From Grifola frondosa (lineage: Eukaryota > Basidiomycota > Agaricomycetes > Polyporales > Grifolaceae), in contig LUGG01000003.1 in the NCBI GenBank assembly GCA_001683735.1, forward strand, positions 1,922,001-1,986,000: DNA of 64,000 bases. Reading direction: 5' to 3'. The notes under the pieces are model-generated. The model saw nothing but the letters and a program-made list of their open reading frames with translations. It had not been told where the DNA came from and made no database searches. This document shows positions 40,385 to 52,700 of the stretch, piece by piece. How positions within the stretch are numbered: the stretch's first letter is position 1; each line of letters begins with the position of its first letter. Made by a program: the position numbers and the translations under genes.

Positions 40385-42889
40385 TCAATGGTCACATTGC
40401 CATGTTCGAGTACCAATCCATTTTTGGTGCACGACAGCGTGTGGTTGCCCCGAGCATCCATCGGAGCACCCGCCACGTGATAGTTGCATCGCCCTATGAG
40501 CGCTGACGCCCAGCAACTCTGACCGGTTTCCTGATCTGTCGAAGTCACAGGTCAAGTGACTTGTGACTTCAGCGGGTTTTGCTGCTAAGTCCAAGTGGAC
40601 TGCAGCTCTGCACATCTTGGACACTCTCATGTCTATGAGTGTGGGATGACATAGGCTGTCAATGGATGTGCCTATGCCTTTTTCTTGGGCAGAGCTCGCC
40701 AGTCTTGAACACCCATAAGTGTCAGGTAACTTTGAGTGGGCGAGCTCCTTGCAATTTGCATAGGGCTCCCACGTGTGGTCACCGAGTGTCCACCGTATGT
40801 GGAACTCGACCTTACGACCATCCCAGTGATGGCCGACAATTTCGTCGACCAGCCACTCGGTCTCTTTGGCGACTCCAAAATCGTAGTACGACTGGGCTTC
40901 TCGATGAGGGAACAGCATCTCATCATTCGGTTCATGTTGTCGCAATAGCGAGACATGGAATGTAGGATGGATGCATTGTTCCTGGAGTTCCTTCAGGAGT
41001 TCCAAGGTGTAAGTGGATTTCTCTGCATTTGCAGAGAGAATCTTATATGGGCTAATGTATTTCGGCATTAGTTTCCTCACTCTGCCTTTTGGCAGGGCGA
41101 GGTTTTGAGTCGATAAATACACCAGTGCGCTGACCTGGAATTCAGGTTCAGCTTGCCGGTGTTTGTTGGCTTGGTAGGCCTGGTTGACGTGGGCTTCTAT
41201 GATCATGTCGTGCACCATTGCCAAGTTTGCCAATGCGCGTTGCGCGAATTCGCGCATGCCAGCAAAATTGGTGTTGATGTGCATTCCGCTGATCATACGG
41301 GAAAGATACCCATAGTTCAACTCGAACGGTGCAAACCCAGTGGTAGCACTGGCGGAGGAGTTCAATGCGAACTCCATCATAGTGTTGCTGCAGCTAAGTC
41401 AGGCCTAAATGATATATGACTCATAACTTATGCAGTTTTTCAGATATCAAAGTGGTCTTACACTCATTTTGTAGCCTATATCTAGCCACATACTATTGCC
41501 ACATATCAAAATGTTATACCTTGTATGGATGGAGATATGGCCAAAAAGCCAATTGCAAAGTCCGACTTTGTAGTCAGCTTTTTTTACCAATGTAACTGAA
41601 ATTGAAACACATTCAAGATAATTATGCAAATGGTGGTGTTACATTCAAATATATATACATATTAGCTATTAATTTCAATTAAGATCATGTCAGTATCTGT
41701 AAAACTCATGTCAGAATATCTAAAAAGCTGAAACAGGTGTGACTAAGCCGTGGCAACACTACTCCATCATCGGTATCTTCTCAATCCAATCGAGTTGATT
41801 GGGCGAGACCACTGATCTCAGGATTTGTGAGATGGACCTAATGGTCCATTCTGATAGTCCATCAGTCTGCAGGTGGAAAGAAGTTGACATGAGCAGCTTT
41901 GTGCCCATGAGCCTGTGGAGTTCGCGCCAAAACTTTGACGTGAACTTGCTGTCGTGGTCCGAGACAATGGACTCGGGGAGTCCATGCAATCGTACGATCT
42001 CCCTGAGGTATCGCTCAGCGATATCTGAGGCAGTGCTGGTGGTGTTCATGGGTACTAGGTGTACCATGGACGTCAGCCTGCACACGACTACCCATAGGTA
42101 GTCATATCCTTGGGACTTCGGGAATGGACCTACAAAGTCCATGGCCACGGAGTTCCAAGGGAACCTTGGTATTGGCAATGTGTGCAGTAGCCCAGACATC
42201 GGGTGATTGCATGGTTTTGCCATCTGGCAAGTCCCGCACGTTGCGCAAAATCGCTCAACGTCACGGCCGATCTTGGGCCACCAGAACCAATGGCGGATAT
42301 ATTTCGACGTTTTCTGTGCCCCAAAGTGGCCTATTGCCATATGGCCCTGGTCGATTATGAACTCAGGCAATTGCCTGCATTCATATTTGATGTGAGGGAT
42401 GCACAAGACTTCGTCATCTTGACGACTCTTGGTGTATATCATTCCATCCCTCACGACGAATGTCGTGAATTGGGTTGGGGACTCTAGGACCTTCTGGAAC
42501 AGTGGGTCTTTTGAGTAACCACCTTTGACCACTTTGTCGAAGTCCATTGACTTTTCCATCCATGGTCGGAGGGGTGGCCCATTGGCCAGCGACTCACCCA
42601 ATGTGGGGTTGTTATTACCGGCTGTATTCACAGCCCTCTCCTCGTGAACGGCAGCAGCCATTTCAGCTGCCTCCAGATCACGAGCTTCCTGTAGTTGGGG
42701 AAGAGGCTGGCTGCTAATTATGTGGCCAGCTCTCAACTCCAGCACACAATTTTGAGGTAGGTCATCCCATTCGGGGTCCAGACGCACATCTGCATTTGCG
42801 ATATCCTGAATGGGCATATAGTCGTCGGCATTGTCATTCTCGTAGTAACGAGATAGACAGTCGGCGACTTTGTTCTTGGTCCCTTCCAT
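40385..42889 (-). CDS. Gypsy-1 integrase and chromodomain (split by a MITE)
   Basis: The end of RNase H and the integrase read from 42889: NKVADCLSRYYE, the zinc-binding H2C2 region (HMAIGHFGAQKTSKYIRHWF, then CATCGTCQMAKPC), the DDE core (WNSVAMDFVGPFPKSQGYDY with the first Asp, SIVSDHDSKFTSKFWRELHR with the second), and DWIEKIPMME at 41761. After the MITE (41381-41760) the frame resumes with MMEFALNSSASATTGFAPFE, then the C-terminal integrase domain KGRVRKLMPKYISPYKIL and HPTFHVSLLRQHEPND. A chromodomain follows, EWLVDEIVGHHWDGRKVEFH, then IRWTLGDHTWEPYANCKEL. Chromodomains direct chromoviruses to heterochromatin. The catalytic Glu expected between the two parts lies in a diverged stretch (QTDGLSEWTIRSISQI), where the usual TERVNR reads SEWTIR. 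Confidence 0.82.
41381..41760. mobile_element. 380 bp MITE in the Gypsy-1 integrase, 10 bp target duplication
   Basis: Inverted ends AGTGTTGC (41381) and GCAACACT (ending 41760), with looser similarity continuing about 20 bp (GCTAAGTCA against GCTTAGTCA). Flanked by ACTCCATCAT on both sides (41371-41380, 41761-41770). Removing the insert and one copy restores KIPMMEFALNSS. The 10 bp duplication suggests a Mutator-like transposase. AT-rich, non-coding. Confidence 0.85.
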
Positions 42890-45165
42890 GTACGTGATGT
42901 CGTACTGGAAGCGGGATAGATATTCGTTCCAACGGATCTGTCTATTTGACAGATTCGTAGTATTTCTCGAAGTATTGCAGGGCCTGATGATCTGTAGCTA
43001 TATGGATCTTCCAGCCCAGTAGTTTGTCTTCCCATTTGAGAAGACCTTCGAGAATTGCCAGTGCTTCGTGCTCATACGTCTTCTACGTGCGTTGGGCACT
43101 GGTGAATTTTTTGGAGAGAAATCCTGCTGGTCTGCAGGTTTGCCAGTCAGGCCCTTGCCCATAGACTGCACCGACTCCATACACGGCCAACGCGATCAAT
43201 TGCCACGTCAATGTTTAGCGAAACATAGTGTGACAGTATTGTTACCATGCCAGTAACATCCCGCGACAACACTGTGCCAGCGCAGGATCACGGGGCTTTG
43301 GGCGTCATTCCCATGCGAGCACGATGTTGGGACAACATTGGAATGGTATTGAGAATCCAAGGCGCCCGCAGCATTGTGCCAGTGTGCCACCGTTGTCCTG
43401 GCTGTGCTGTAGCAAGGTCAATGACCATCACTGTAAATATGCATTCCTTCTTAATGAATTTGTCTTCAGCCTAATAGAAACAGAGTCTAACATATTATTG
43501 AGTTTACTAAGGAGGCAACCACACAGAATGCTGCTTATTATACATTGTATAATGAGTATAATATTTAATGAATCACAGTGTAATAAGTATCTGTAGTCTA
43601 GTGGTTATGGTTGTGAAGTTTGTGTGAGTTGCTACTGCGTGATATGGGTTCGAGCCCTGCTGTAGGATAAAATTCCTCTTTTTTATTTATTTTTTCTTAT
43701 TCCTTCGAGCTTGGGGGGACATTTTTCCGATATTATTCCAATATTGTTCCGATACTGTTGCGGCAACGTTGGGATGACATTGAACACTCAATATCGGGTA
43801 GAGGTTGCTCCACCAATGTCACACCGGTATTGGCTCTCAAGTATTGTGACGATATTTAGCGAATGATATTACGACAATATTATTCCCATACTCGTGACAA
43901 CACATCAATTCTCAAATGTTGTGACAACATCGCGATTGACCGGCGGTGTAAATGGAGGCATCGCAGACCAGCCAAATTGGCTCGGGGTTGCTCGGGTCGA
44001 TTGGTTTCAAGATTAGGGCCTTGCAGGCCAATGCCTTGATCATTTTGAAGCACTTGTCATGCAGCGGATGCCAGACAAATAGTTTGTCGTTATGCGCCAT
44101 GTCTGACAAGGGCGAGGTGTACACCGTCACATCTGGCATGAAATGTGCCAGATAATTGACGAGGCCCAGAAACCTCTGGACCTCCTTGTAGGAGCACGGT
44201 GTCCGCCAATTGCGGATCCCATCTTGTCGGTGTCGGCGTGGAGGCCTCGGTCATCAATTAGATGACCAAGACAGTCCATGCTCTTTGAGTACAGATCACA
44301 CTTGGTCTGACTCAAATACAGCTTCACGGCCCTCAATTTGTCGAACACCAGATGCAAGTGTGTCTCGTGTTCTTCAACGGAATCTGAGAACACAAATATG
44401 TCATCGAGATATACATGGACAAATCGTCCAATATAATCTCGGAATATATGAGTCATTAGACTCTGAAATGTAGCAGGGGCATTGCAGTCACCCTGCTGCA
44501 TTACATTACTGAGGTAAGTACTGTATGGTGTGGCAAACACCATCTTCCATACGTCCTCAGCGATGATGCGTATCTGCTCGTACGCATCGGACAGGTCAAT
44601 TTTAGACCTGTATTTCGCACGAGCAACATCCATCCTGATCTGGTCTTGATCAGGGAACGGCATGACGTCTTGCGTGTCGACCACAGTGCGGAGCTTGCCG
44701 TTCTTTTTGGCTACACATAGTAGCAGAGCAGCTTGTGGTACTGAAGCAGGTTCCCACCAACCAGCTTGGTGTACCTTGCTATCTTCTCGAGTAGCTCGGG
44801 CTTTTTAGCATCCGGGCATCGAGGAAGGTGGTACCTATATTGTTTGTCTGGATCAATCAGTGGAATTTGATGATTGATCTCCCGGAAGGGCGGTAGCTCT
44901 TCTGGGGCAGGACGCATTATATAGAGCACTCCTCGAGCCATTTGGCCCAAGAGTGGACAGTTTCTCTGTCTCTTCTTCAGTTGGAGGATCCATTGGTCTC
45001 GCATTGAGTTCCTCTGGATCCTTTCCTAATGTTTGTCTGATCTCCTCGTCCTTGAGGAGATCGACAAACGCTTTCATCATTGTGTCATTGAGACCAAGTG
45101 GGTCCAAAATCGGTCTCTACGTGGCCCTGTCGATGAATGCATCAACGGGACTACTTTCTCTGTGA
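42890..45165 (-). CDS. Gypsy-1 reverse transcriptase and RNase H (split by a MITE)
   Basis: Minus-strand pol. From the right: a linker with EELPPFREINHQIPLIDPDK, then RT from about 44750 (KKNGKLRTVVDTQDVMPF-like start) with AKYRSKIDLSDAYEQIRI, GDCNAPATFQSLMTHIFRDY, the active-site motif VHVYLDDIFVFSD (about 44390) and LYSKSMDCLGHLIDD. RNase H starts WLVCDASIY (about 43950), is interrupted by a 767 bp MITE, and resumes GVGAVYGQGPDWQTCRPAGF, then LSKKFTSAQ. Later residues toward 42890 are in changed frames. The YLDD box, with both catalytic Asp, is intact; other parts have several frame changes. Confidence 0.8.
43182..43948. mobile_element. 767 bp TA-duplicating MITE in Gypsy-1 RNase H
   Basis: Starts CACGGCC at 43182 and ends GGCGGTG at 43948, flanked by TA (43180-43181, 43949-43950). 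Removing it with one TA restores DASIYGVGAVYG, the conserved RNase H start. The interior has many variants of TTGGGACAACATT and ATTGTGACGATATT, and a tRNA-like segment (43591-43700). No ORF. Confidence 0.8.
43591..43700 (+). repeat. tRNA-like (SINE head-like) segment within the MITE
   Basis: A-box-like TAGTCTAGTGG (43594-43604) and B-box-like GGTTCGAGCCC (43647-43657) are 42 bp apart, as in tRNA-type Pol III promoters, and runs of T follow from about 43678. The acceptor-stem ends do not pair, so it is not a working tRNA. Confidence 0.55.
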
Positions 45166-45273
45166 TGCTTGGCATAGGATCCCTATGTCGCCACTTGGGG
45201 AACCATCTTGGTTCTTTTTGCTGGGGCGCTACCATCAATTTCGACGGCTTGGCCTGTTCTGACCGCAGAGCTC

Positions 45274-45898
45274 TCAATGGAGAGCTCCCCTCCCCCTCTG
45301 TGAACACAGTAGGTTTCGCTTGCGATGTGCGAGATTGGGGAGGTTCAACGATGGTTGAACTCGCCGTGAACCCCTACTGGTTGGGGGGAGCTGCACGGTG
45401 GCCGCATTAAGATGCGCCGCCATATGGAGCTGGCGGGTCTCCAGCTGATTGGCTAGGATTTCTGCCTCCTCCATGGTGGTGTAGGCTGGGACTTCCATGC
45501 CTTTGATGCGAATGGTGTGGGTCTCGAAATCGAGATTCATGCCATACGTGTTACAGAACACGGTGCCGAGTATCAGGTCATAGCGGTCAATGTCCACTAC
45601 ATCCAGGTAATGGACAGTGTCGACTGGCCCAACCACAATTCGTGGTCGGGCACCATAATTATGCTGGTATGACTGCCCTTGTCCCCAATTGGAGCCCAAT
45701 CTGCTCTCGCAGGTCAACGCGGTCGGCAAGCATGAGATATGCAACTTCGGGCAAGATCGAATTGGTCATACACCCGGAGTCGAATAATGTGAACGCCTTC
45801 ACGCCGTTCACCATCACTTTCACACAAAGCGTGTGTTGAAGTTCTGGGAACACTTCAGCTGTCCCGCAGGGTCCGTTATGCAGCGGACTCGTGGGCAC
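45274..45898 (-). CDS. Gypsy-1 aspartic protease region
   Basis: Retropepsin-like segment between gag and reverse transcriptase. LQHTLCVKVMVNGVKAFTLF is followed by DSGCMTNSILPEVAYL, in which DSG is the catalytic loop. After a frame change near 45700, RPRIVVGPVDTVHYLDVVDI and DLILGTVFCNTYGMNLDFE match the second half of the fold. A spacer with METRQLHMAAHLN-type residues leads to the RT. The upstream join with gag is broken by the fold-back element at 45904. Confidence 0.75.
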
Positions 45899-45917
45899 TA
45901 GTAGTTACCTAGATTGT

Positions 45918-47050
45918 AATACAATTTGACCTGAACCTGGCCTTAGCATTGTGTATTTTGTGATCAGGTTGTAAACCCCACCAATTGTACAATGCTGGTC
46001 AATGATTGTAATACAATTTTGGGGCATTGTAATACAATTTGAGGGCTGTTGTAATACAATTTTAGGGCATTGTAATACAATACTAGGGCTGTCATAATAC
46101 AATGTTGGGATGGTTGTAATACAATATTAGGATGGTTGTAATACAATATTAGGGAGCGTTGTAATACAATATTAGGAATGGTTGTATTACAATATTAGGG
46201 ATCATTGTAATACAATATTAGGAAGCATTGTAATACAATATTAGGGTGATTGTAATACAATCCTTGGGCCATTGTAATACAATATTAGGGATGGTTGTAA
46301 TATAATATTAGGGCTGGTTGTAATACAATATTAGGGGTTGTTGTAATACAATTCTTGGGTCATTGAAATACAACATTAGGGCAATTGTAATACAATCCTT
46401 GGGTCATTATATTACAATATTAGGGTTGGTTGTAATACAATATTAGGAATGGTTGTAATACAATCCTTGGATCATTGTAATACAATATTAGGCTGTTGTA
46501 ATACAATATTAGGGATGGTTGTAATACAATCCTTGGATCATTGTATTACAATATTAGGGATTGTTGTAATACAATATTTGGGTTGGTTGTATTACAATAT
46601 TAGGGATGGTTATATTACAATATTAGGGATGGTTCTAATAGCATCCCTGGATCATTGTATTACAATATTAGGGCTGTTGTAATACAATCCTTGGATCGTT
46701 GTAATACAATATTAGGGATGGTTGTAATACAATACTAGGGGAATTGTATTACAATCCTTGGATCGTTGTATTACAATATTAGGGCTGTTGTAATACAATC
46801 CTTGGATCGTTGTATTACAATATTAGGGTTGGTTGTAATACAATATTAGGGATGGTTGTAATACAATATTGGGGAATTGTAATACAATTCTTGGGTCATT
46901 GTAATACAATATTAGGGCAATTGTAATACAAACCTTGGGTCATTGTATTACAATATTAGGGATGGTTGTAATACAATACTAGGGCTGTTGTATTACAATA
47001 CTAGGACATTGTAATATAATATTAGGGGTTTGTAATATAATTTGGGATAA
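45918..47050. repeat. Minisatellite array, left arm
   Basis: About 50 imperfect units of 20-23 bp, e.g. TTGTAATACAATATTAGGG plus 2-4 bases. Every unit contains the odd palindrome TTGTA-A/T-TACAA. Spacer variants include CCTTGGATCA and AGGGCTG. The opposite arm carries the same variants in the same order, inverted. Confidence 0.88.
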
Positions 47051-48443
47051 TTATAATATAAATGTAATATATTCCAGCATCATTGATTTGTCATATGTCA
47101 TGGAAACATACCGCTTTTGGTATGTCTTGACTTCAGCCACCATATGTTTTTCCCTTCATTCCTCCCTCAATTCATTACGGATTTTCTTCATCTTTGGTTC
47201 CTCTGAAAGCGCTCATTTTGGAGAGTCACATTATGTAAATACTTTGCTATGTTATTTCAATAAAAAACATACCATTCTGGGCAGCCACCCCAGAATGTTC
47301 TGCTGAATTCCTCCTTAAATATTCACCAAATGTCATCATTTCTTTGCCTCTTTGGTCGCATATATCTCCTATTTACATTTCTGAATTTGTTTCTGCAGGA
47401 TGTGGCACAGAAAACATCCCATTTCTGGTGGGTGCAGGCTCAGCCACACCACAATTCCTCCCTTGCCCCTCCATCAGTTCTTCATGGAATGTCTTCATTT
47501 AACATTCCTATTTCTCTCATTAATGTATTATTCAATATTCTTTACAGTACAGAGCCCCAAACCACAATGAATTTTCGTCTCCCCCTGCTTTGCTGGCTGG
47601 TATCCACCCCAAATTGGGGTATTGATACTTAACCAATTCGAGCGTTTGAGGTATCATAAGAAAGGTATGATTTGTCCTAACAAAACGCCGTTTACGCGAA
47701 ATGAGTCTGTCCGGTATTCACTTCATAATGCACTCATCAACCTTGAGTGACTCTTCCTACACTGATCCTTTAATATCTTCACATATAATACCTCTTTTTT
47801 TCGTTTCTCTTTTGTATACGTTTACTACTATATACACATTCCAAAGTAGCCCTTTCTCAACTTCTCATTCACAGTTGCTACAACTCTGTCATGGCATCAT
47901 TCATTTGTGATAGTCCCTTCCTAGAAATGTTTATAGCAACTATTACAGTATAAATACAGACTGTAACATACTACCAATCTATACCTACAGGATACAACAA
48001 AAATCAGAATAATATATGAAGTTATGAGTGAGGTATGAAGAGATTACCTTTGGAATACCCAATTGTGGCTGAATGCTCAGTACTGCTACTCCGAGCTCAA
48101 GTCACCTGTACAGTGAATCTGGAGCAAGATACACTGATCTATCAATTGCACCCCCAGTTCCTCACCAAATTTCATAATATTAGGCTCATTTTGAAGCTGT
48201 ATTATATCTCTATCCCATTACGCACTCTGATCTTTTATTTATTCTGATGTAGTTGTAGAATTGTGTGATCAGCTGGTTAAGCTGATAAGGATTTTGCGGG
48301 CTCATTTCATGGCTGATAAGGATTCTGGAGACCTTATTTCATAGCAGTACTATAATAATAATAAGATGCAGAAATCCGCTGGAAATTTGAGTAAAATCAC
48401 ATCGAGAAACAATGGAGGAATTGTTTCCATCATCCATGAAGAC
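47051..48443. other. Fold-back inner arm block and central loop
   Basis: 47051-47739 is the non-repeated inner part of the left arm, with an inverted copy at 48444-49124. 47740-48443 is the loop between the arms. AT-rich; the longest frames (100 codons in each arm copy, 70 in the loop) have no motif and the arm frame is duplicated only because the arm is. Confidence 0.7.
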
Positions 48444-49124
48444 TGATGAGTGAATTATGAAGTGAATACCGGACAGACTCATTTCGCGTAAACGGCGTTT
48501 TGTTAGGACAAATCATACCTTTCTTATGATACCTCAAACGCTCGAATTGGTTAAGTATCAATACCCCAATTTGGGGTGGATACCAGCCAGCAAAGCAGGG
48601 GGAGACGAAAATTCATTGTGGTTTGGGGCTCTGTACTGTAAAGAATATTGAATAATACATTAATGAGAGAAATAGGAATGTTAAATGAAGACATTCCATG
48701 AAGAACTGATGGAGGGGCAAGGGAGGAATTGTGGTGTGGCTGAGCCTGCACCCACCAGAAATGGGATGTTTTCTGTGCCACATCCTGCAGAAACAAATTC
48801 AGAAATGTAAATAGGAGATATATGCGACCAAAGAGGCAAAGAAATGATGACATTTGGTGAATATTTAAGGGAGGAATTCAGCAGAACATTCTGGAGTGGC
48901 TGCCCAGAATGGTATGTTTTTATTGAAATAACATAGCAAAGTATTTACATAATGTGACTCTCCAAAATGAGCGCTTTCAGAGGAACCAAAGATGAAGAAA
49001 ATCCGTAATGAATTGAGGGAGGAATGAAGGGAAAAACATATGGTGGCTGAAGTCAAGACATACCAAAAGCGGTATGTTTCCATGACATATGACAAATCAA
49101 TGATGCTGGAATATATTACATTTA
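48444..49124. repeat. Fold-back inner arm block, right copy
   Basis: Inverted copy of 47051-47739, near-identical: the 100-residue reading of both copies is the same. It includes a palindromic CATTCTGG..CCAGAATG segment with one base difference between arms. Confidence 0.85.
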
Positions 49125-49357
49125 TATTATAATTATCCAAATTATATTACAAACCCCTAATTTATATTACAATGTCCTAGTATTGTAATACAACAGCCCT
49201 AGTATTGTATTACAACCATCCCTAATATTGTAATACAATGACCCAAGGTTTGTATTACAATTGCCCTAATATTGTATTACAATGACCCAAGAATTGTATT
49301 ACAATTCCCCTAATATTGTATTACAATGACCAAGAATTGTATTACAATTCCCCTAAT
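49125..49357. repeat. Minisatellite array, right arm, inner part
   Basis: Inverted copy of the inner end of the left array, about ten units, ending at the CTAAT target site of Gypsy-2. It carries one duplicated pair of units (AATTGTATTACAATTCCCCT) not seen in the left arm. Confidence 0.85.
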
Positions 49358-49758
49358 TGTAACGAATCACCAAAACCACGGCAGAGTACGCTTACTCCCG
49401 GTGTTGAGATTCGTACGGACGGTTTCGTTTGGGCAACAGCTGGCAACGAAAGCGAATGTTCAACGAAGTTAACATTAAGGTACAACTAGTATACAAACTG
49501 CTTACCTGGCAACGAAAGCGAATGTTCAACGAAGTTGAACGAGCTGACGTTCCAGGTAGCAAAATCAAACTTAAATAGCAAAGTCCGTTTACGCACGTAT
49601 GGTCACTCTCCCACAATAACGCCTTACTCATCCGCTCACCAATCAGTGTCATCAGTATGACACTCGCTCCTTTATCCGTCACCTGATCTTGCAGGTGATC
49701 AACGCGTCGCGTCCCAGCGCCTATTGGCGTCTATGTCCAAATCAGGAAATTTGTTACA
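49358..49758 (-). repeat. Gypsy-2 3' LTR
   Basis: 401 bp. It contains a duplicated block (GGCAACGAAAGCGAATGTTC occurs twice) and the palindrome TCACCTGATCTTGCAGGTGA near the inner end. Confidence 0.92.
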
Positions 49759-52700
49759 TTACCCCCTCTTCAGGCGAGTTTTCCGGACGAGCTTCGTGAC
49801 CGACAATTTTGCCTCTTGTCCAGATCCCCGGCGGTTTATCGATGACGGTATAGTTGATCAGCGGCTGAAAGTGCATATCGTTCATCGATACTTGGCTAAT
49901 TTGCCGCGGAGCGGAGGGTGTGTACGGTGGAAATCGGCGACGAGATTGGCGGCATTGTCGAGATTGGAGCGGGGTTCCCATGAGTTTTCAGACGCAGGGT
50001 ATCCTACCCATTTCACGAGGTATTGAAGACGGTTGCGGAACATCGTGAATCGAGAACCTTTTCAATTCGTACTCAGGTTCTCCTTCGATGATGACCGCGG
50101 CGGTTTCGTCGGCTTTCCTGCCTGGAATTTGATCCGTCTTGTGGGTCGACAAAGTGAAGCATGAAAGACGGGGTGAATACGCCAGGTCCGGGGAAGTTTA
50201 AGCCTGAAGTTGAGCGGCGAGACTTGTTCGAGAATTTCGAACGGTCCATAAGTTTCGCGCTCAGCTTCTTGCTTGGTTGCTCTGTACGAATGTTACGAGC
50301 GTCCAGCCAGACTAAATCACCAACTTTGAATTGGGGTGTCTTGTACGCGTTGATCGTAATAACGTTTCATACGATCTGCTGCGAGCTGCAACGCTGCTTG
50401 CGATTCTTTGCGGGCAGCTTCACGTTCGCGCATCAAGGTGTCCAAGTCTGGGTGTCGTACCGCTGTAACAAGATCTGGCATTGCCCGAGGATGACGTCCT
50501 AAGTCTGCGTAGAAGAGAGAACCTTGGTGGACTCATGAGCTTGATTATTGTACGCAAACTCCGCTTCGATAAGTTTATCGTGCCAATCATCTTGGCGGAA
50601 GTTGCAGTAATCGCAGAATATGTTCGAGTTCCTGGTTTATCCGTTCCGTTTGACCGTCGGTTTGTGGTGGTAAGCCGTGACATGGCGGAGGTTATTTCGA
50701 GAATTTTCACAGCTCTTGAAACACTCGCGACGCGAACTGAGTTCCGCGGTCCGAGATGATCTTCTTCGGCAGTCCATGCTGTGACCATATTTCTCGATAG
50801 TATATCTCGGCGACTTCTTGAGCGTCGATCGTACCATGAACGGGGAAAAACCGTGCTCGTTTCGTCATTCGATCGGCGACCACCATAATGCATCGTGTTC
50901 ACTGCTTTCTGGTAGGCCCGTGATCAAGTCGACCGTCGTAATGTCCCAGGGTTGGTCTGGAATTTCATTAGGTGGAGAGGGCCAATTTGTCGAGGGAATG
51001 TTTTATACGTTGACAAGCCAACACCGTCGACGTAGTTCCGGACATATACTGAAAGCCCTGGCCACCAATAGTTACGGCTGACGAGTTCGTACGTCTTCCA
51101 GCGTCCTGGATGACCGCGGTGGGATGATCGTGGTGTAATTGAACGATCTCCTTGCGAATAGCATCGTCCTTCGGACGTAGACCTTTCCTCGATGTAAAAT
51201 AGGCCGTCGTCCACGTTCCAGTCTTGTAACCGGCAGCGAGTTCACGTGGCCCATGAGCCATCGCTTTTGAATCGGCTCAGTTGCGATTTCATCGCGTGTG
51301 AGAGCTTCGAATGCGATCAAGTAAGGATTGGTCGGGGACGATGGACGCGGGCCGGGCTGGATGCACGGGCTTGAAAGTACTTCCGCTTTAGCACGACCTT
51401 GTCTCGTTTCTGAAGGCGACCCCCTCTTCATGGTCGGTCTACGCGATAGTGGATCGGCTCGTTGCATAGTCTTTCCCGGACGATGATGAATCGTGAAGTT
51501 GAACCGGGTAAGATAAAGCGACCAGCGAGCTTGTCTGCCGTAAGGTCTTGGGCCTTACGGAAGTACTCCAAGTTCTTGTGGTCCGACCAGATCTCCACGG
51601 GGTGAGGACCTCCTTCGAGGTAGTGTCGATATTCTTCCAGGGCACGAATGATCGCGAGCAACTCCTTGTCTAAATTTCGTAGTTGCGTTCATGTTCGTTG
51701 AGCCCTTGGAATAAAAGGCGACCGGGTGCCAAGCTCCTTCCTCGTTCGCTGTTCCAAAACAGCACCTGTAGCAAAGTCCGAAGCATCCGTCTCCAATCTG
51801 AACGGCTGGTCCGATCAGGAAGTTTAAGGATGGGGCTGAGGTAAACGCGCGTTTCAGAGTTTCGAAGGCGTGTTGTTGCCTTGTCCCCATTGCCATTTAA
51901 AACCCTTTCGAGTTAAAACGTTCAATGGTTTGGAAACGTCTGCAAAGCTTTGGATAAGCGTCGGTAGAAATTTGCGAAACCGAGAAAGGCTTGTACTTCC
52001 TTGACGGTTTTGGGCGTGGCCAATCGAGAACTCCCTCGACTTTCTTCGGATCCATGGAGACGGAGTTCTGCGAAATAATCATACCGAGATAATCGATGGA
52101 CAGTCTTCGAACAGGCATTTCTCCGGTTTCAGGAATAAGTCCTATCTCGCAAGCGTCGAGCTTCGCGCGTAATGCGTCGATGAGTGCGAAGGTCGGTGGT
52201 GAAAATGAGAATATCGTCAAGATAAACCACCACGTGCCCTTCGAGAATGAGATCTTTCAAATCTCGTTCATCATCGCTTGGAACGTGCCTGGAGAACCAT
52301 GAAGACCGAAGAACATGACGGTTGGTTCGAATAGACCTCGGTGCGTCCTGAAAGCCGCCTTCCATTGATCGCCTCTTGATCCGTACGTTATTGTATCCCC
52401 AACGTAGGTCCCTTCGTAAAGTACTTGGCGCCCTTTAGCTGGTCGATCAAAGAGCTGATACGAGGGAGTGGGTAGCGGTTCTTGATCGTGACCGCGTTCA
52501 GCTTTCGATAGTCCTGGACAGTCGAAGAGATCCATCTTTCTTCTTCACGAAGAAGACTGCTGCACCGACAGGGCTCTTGGAGGACGGATATAGCCTTTCG
52601 GAGATTCTCGTCCAAGAATTCATCCAGTTGACGGGTTTCTTCCGGTGACAAGGGGTAAACCTTCGAGATGGGCGGCAGGTTTTGGTCCGGCATCAAGTCA

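Noticed and set aside
43591..43700. Functional tRNA gene
   Set aside because: A and B boxes are present but acceptor ends do not pair and no sound anticodon arm forms.
46449..46682. Open frame through the minisatellite (also 56708-56983 on minus)
   Set aside because: Repeated ILGMVVIQS-type residues are a translation of the array; no start context and it exists only because units lack stops.
45918..47050. CRISPR-like regular repeat array
   Set aside because: Eukaryotic context, spacers of 2-10 bases that are themselves repetitive, and the array belongs to a fold-back arm.
47330..47632. 100-codon frame repeated identically at 48551-48853
   Set aside because: The duplicate is the inverted fold-back arm, so identity is no sign of selection; no motif, AT-driven composition.
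49392..49682. 96-codon frame in both Gypsy-2 LTRs
   Set aside because: Identical because the LTRs are identical; no domain. Could at most supply a start exon for the 5' accessory ORF.
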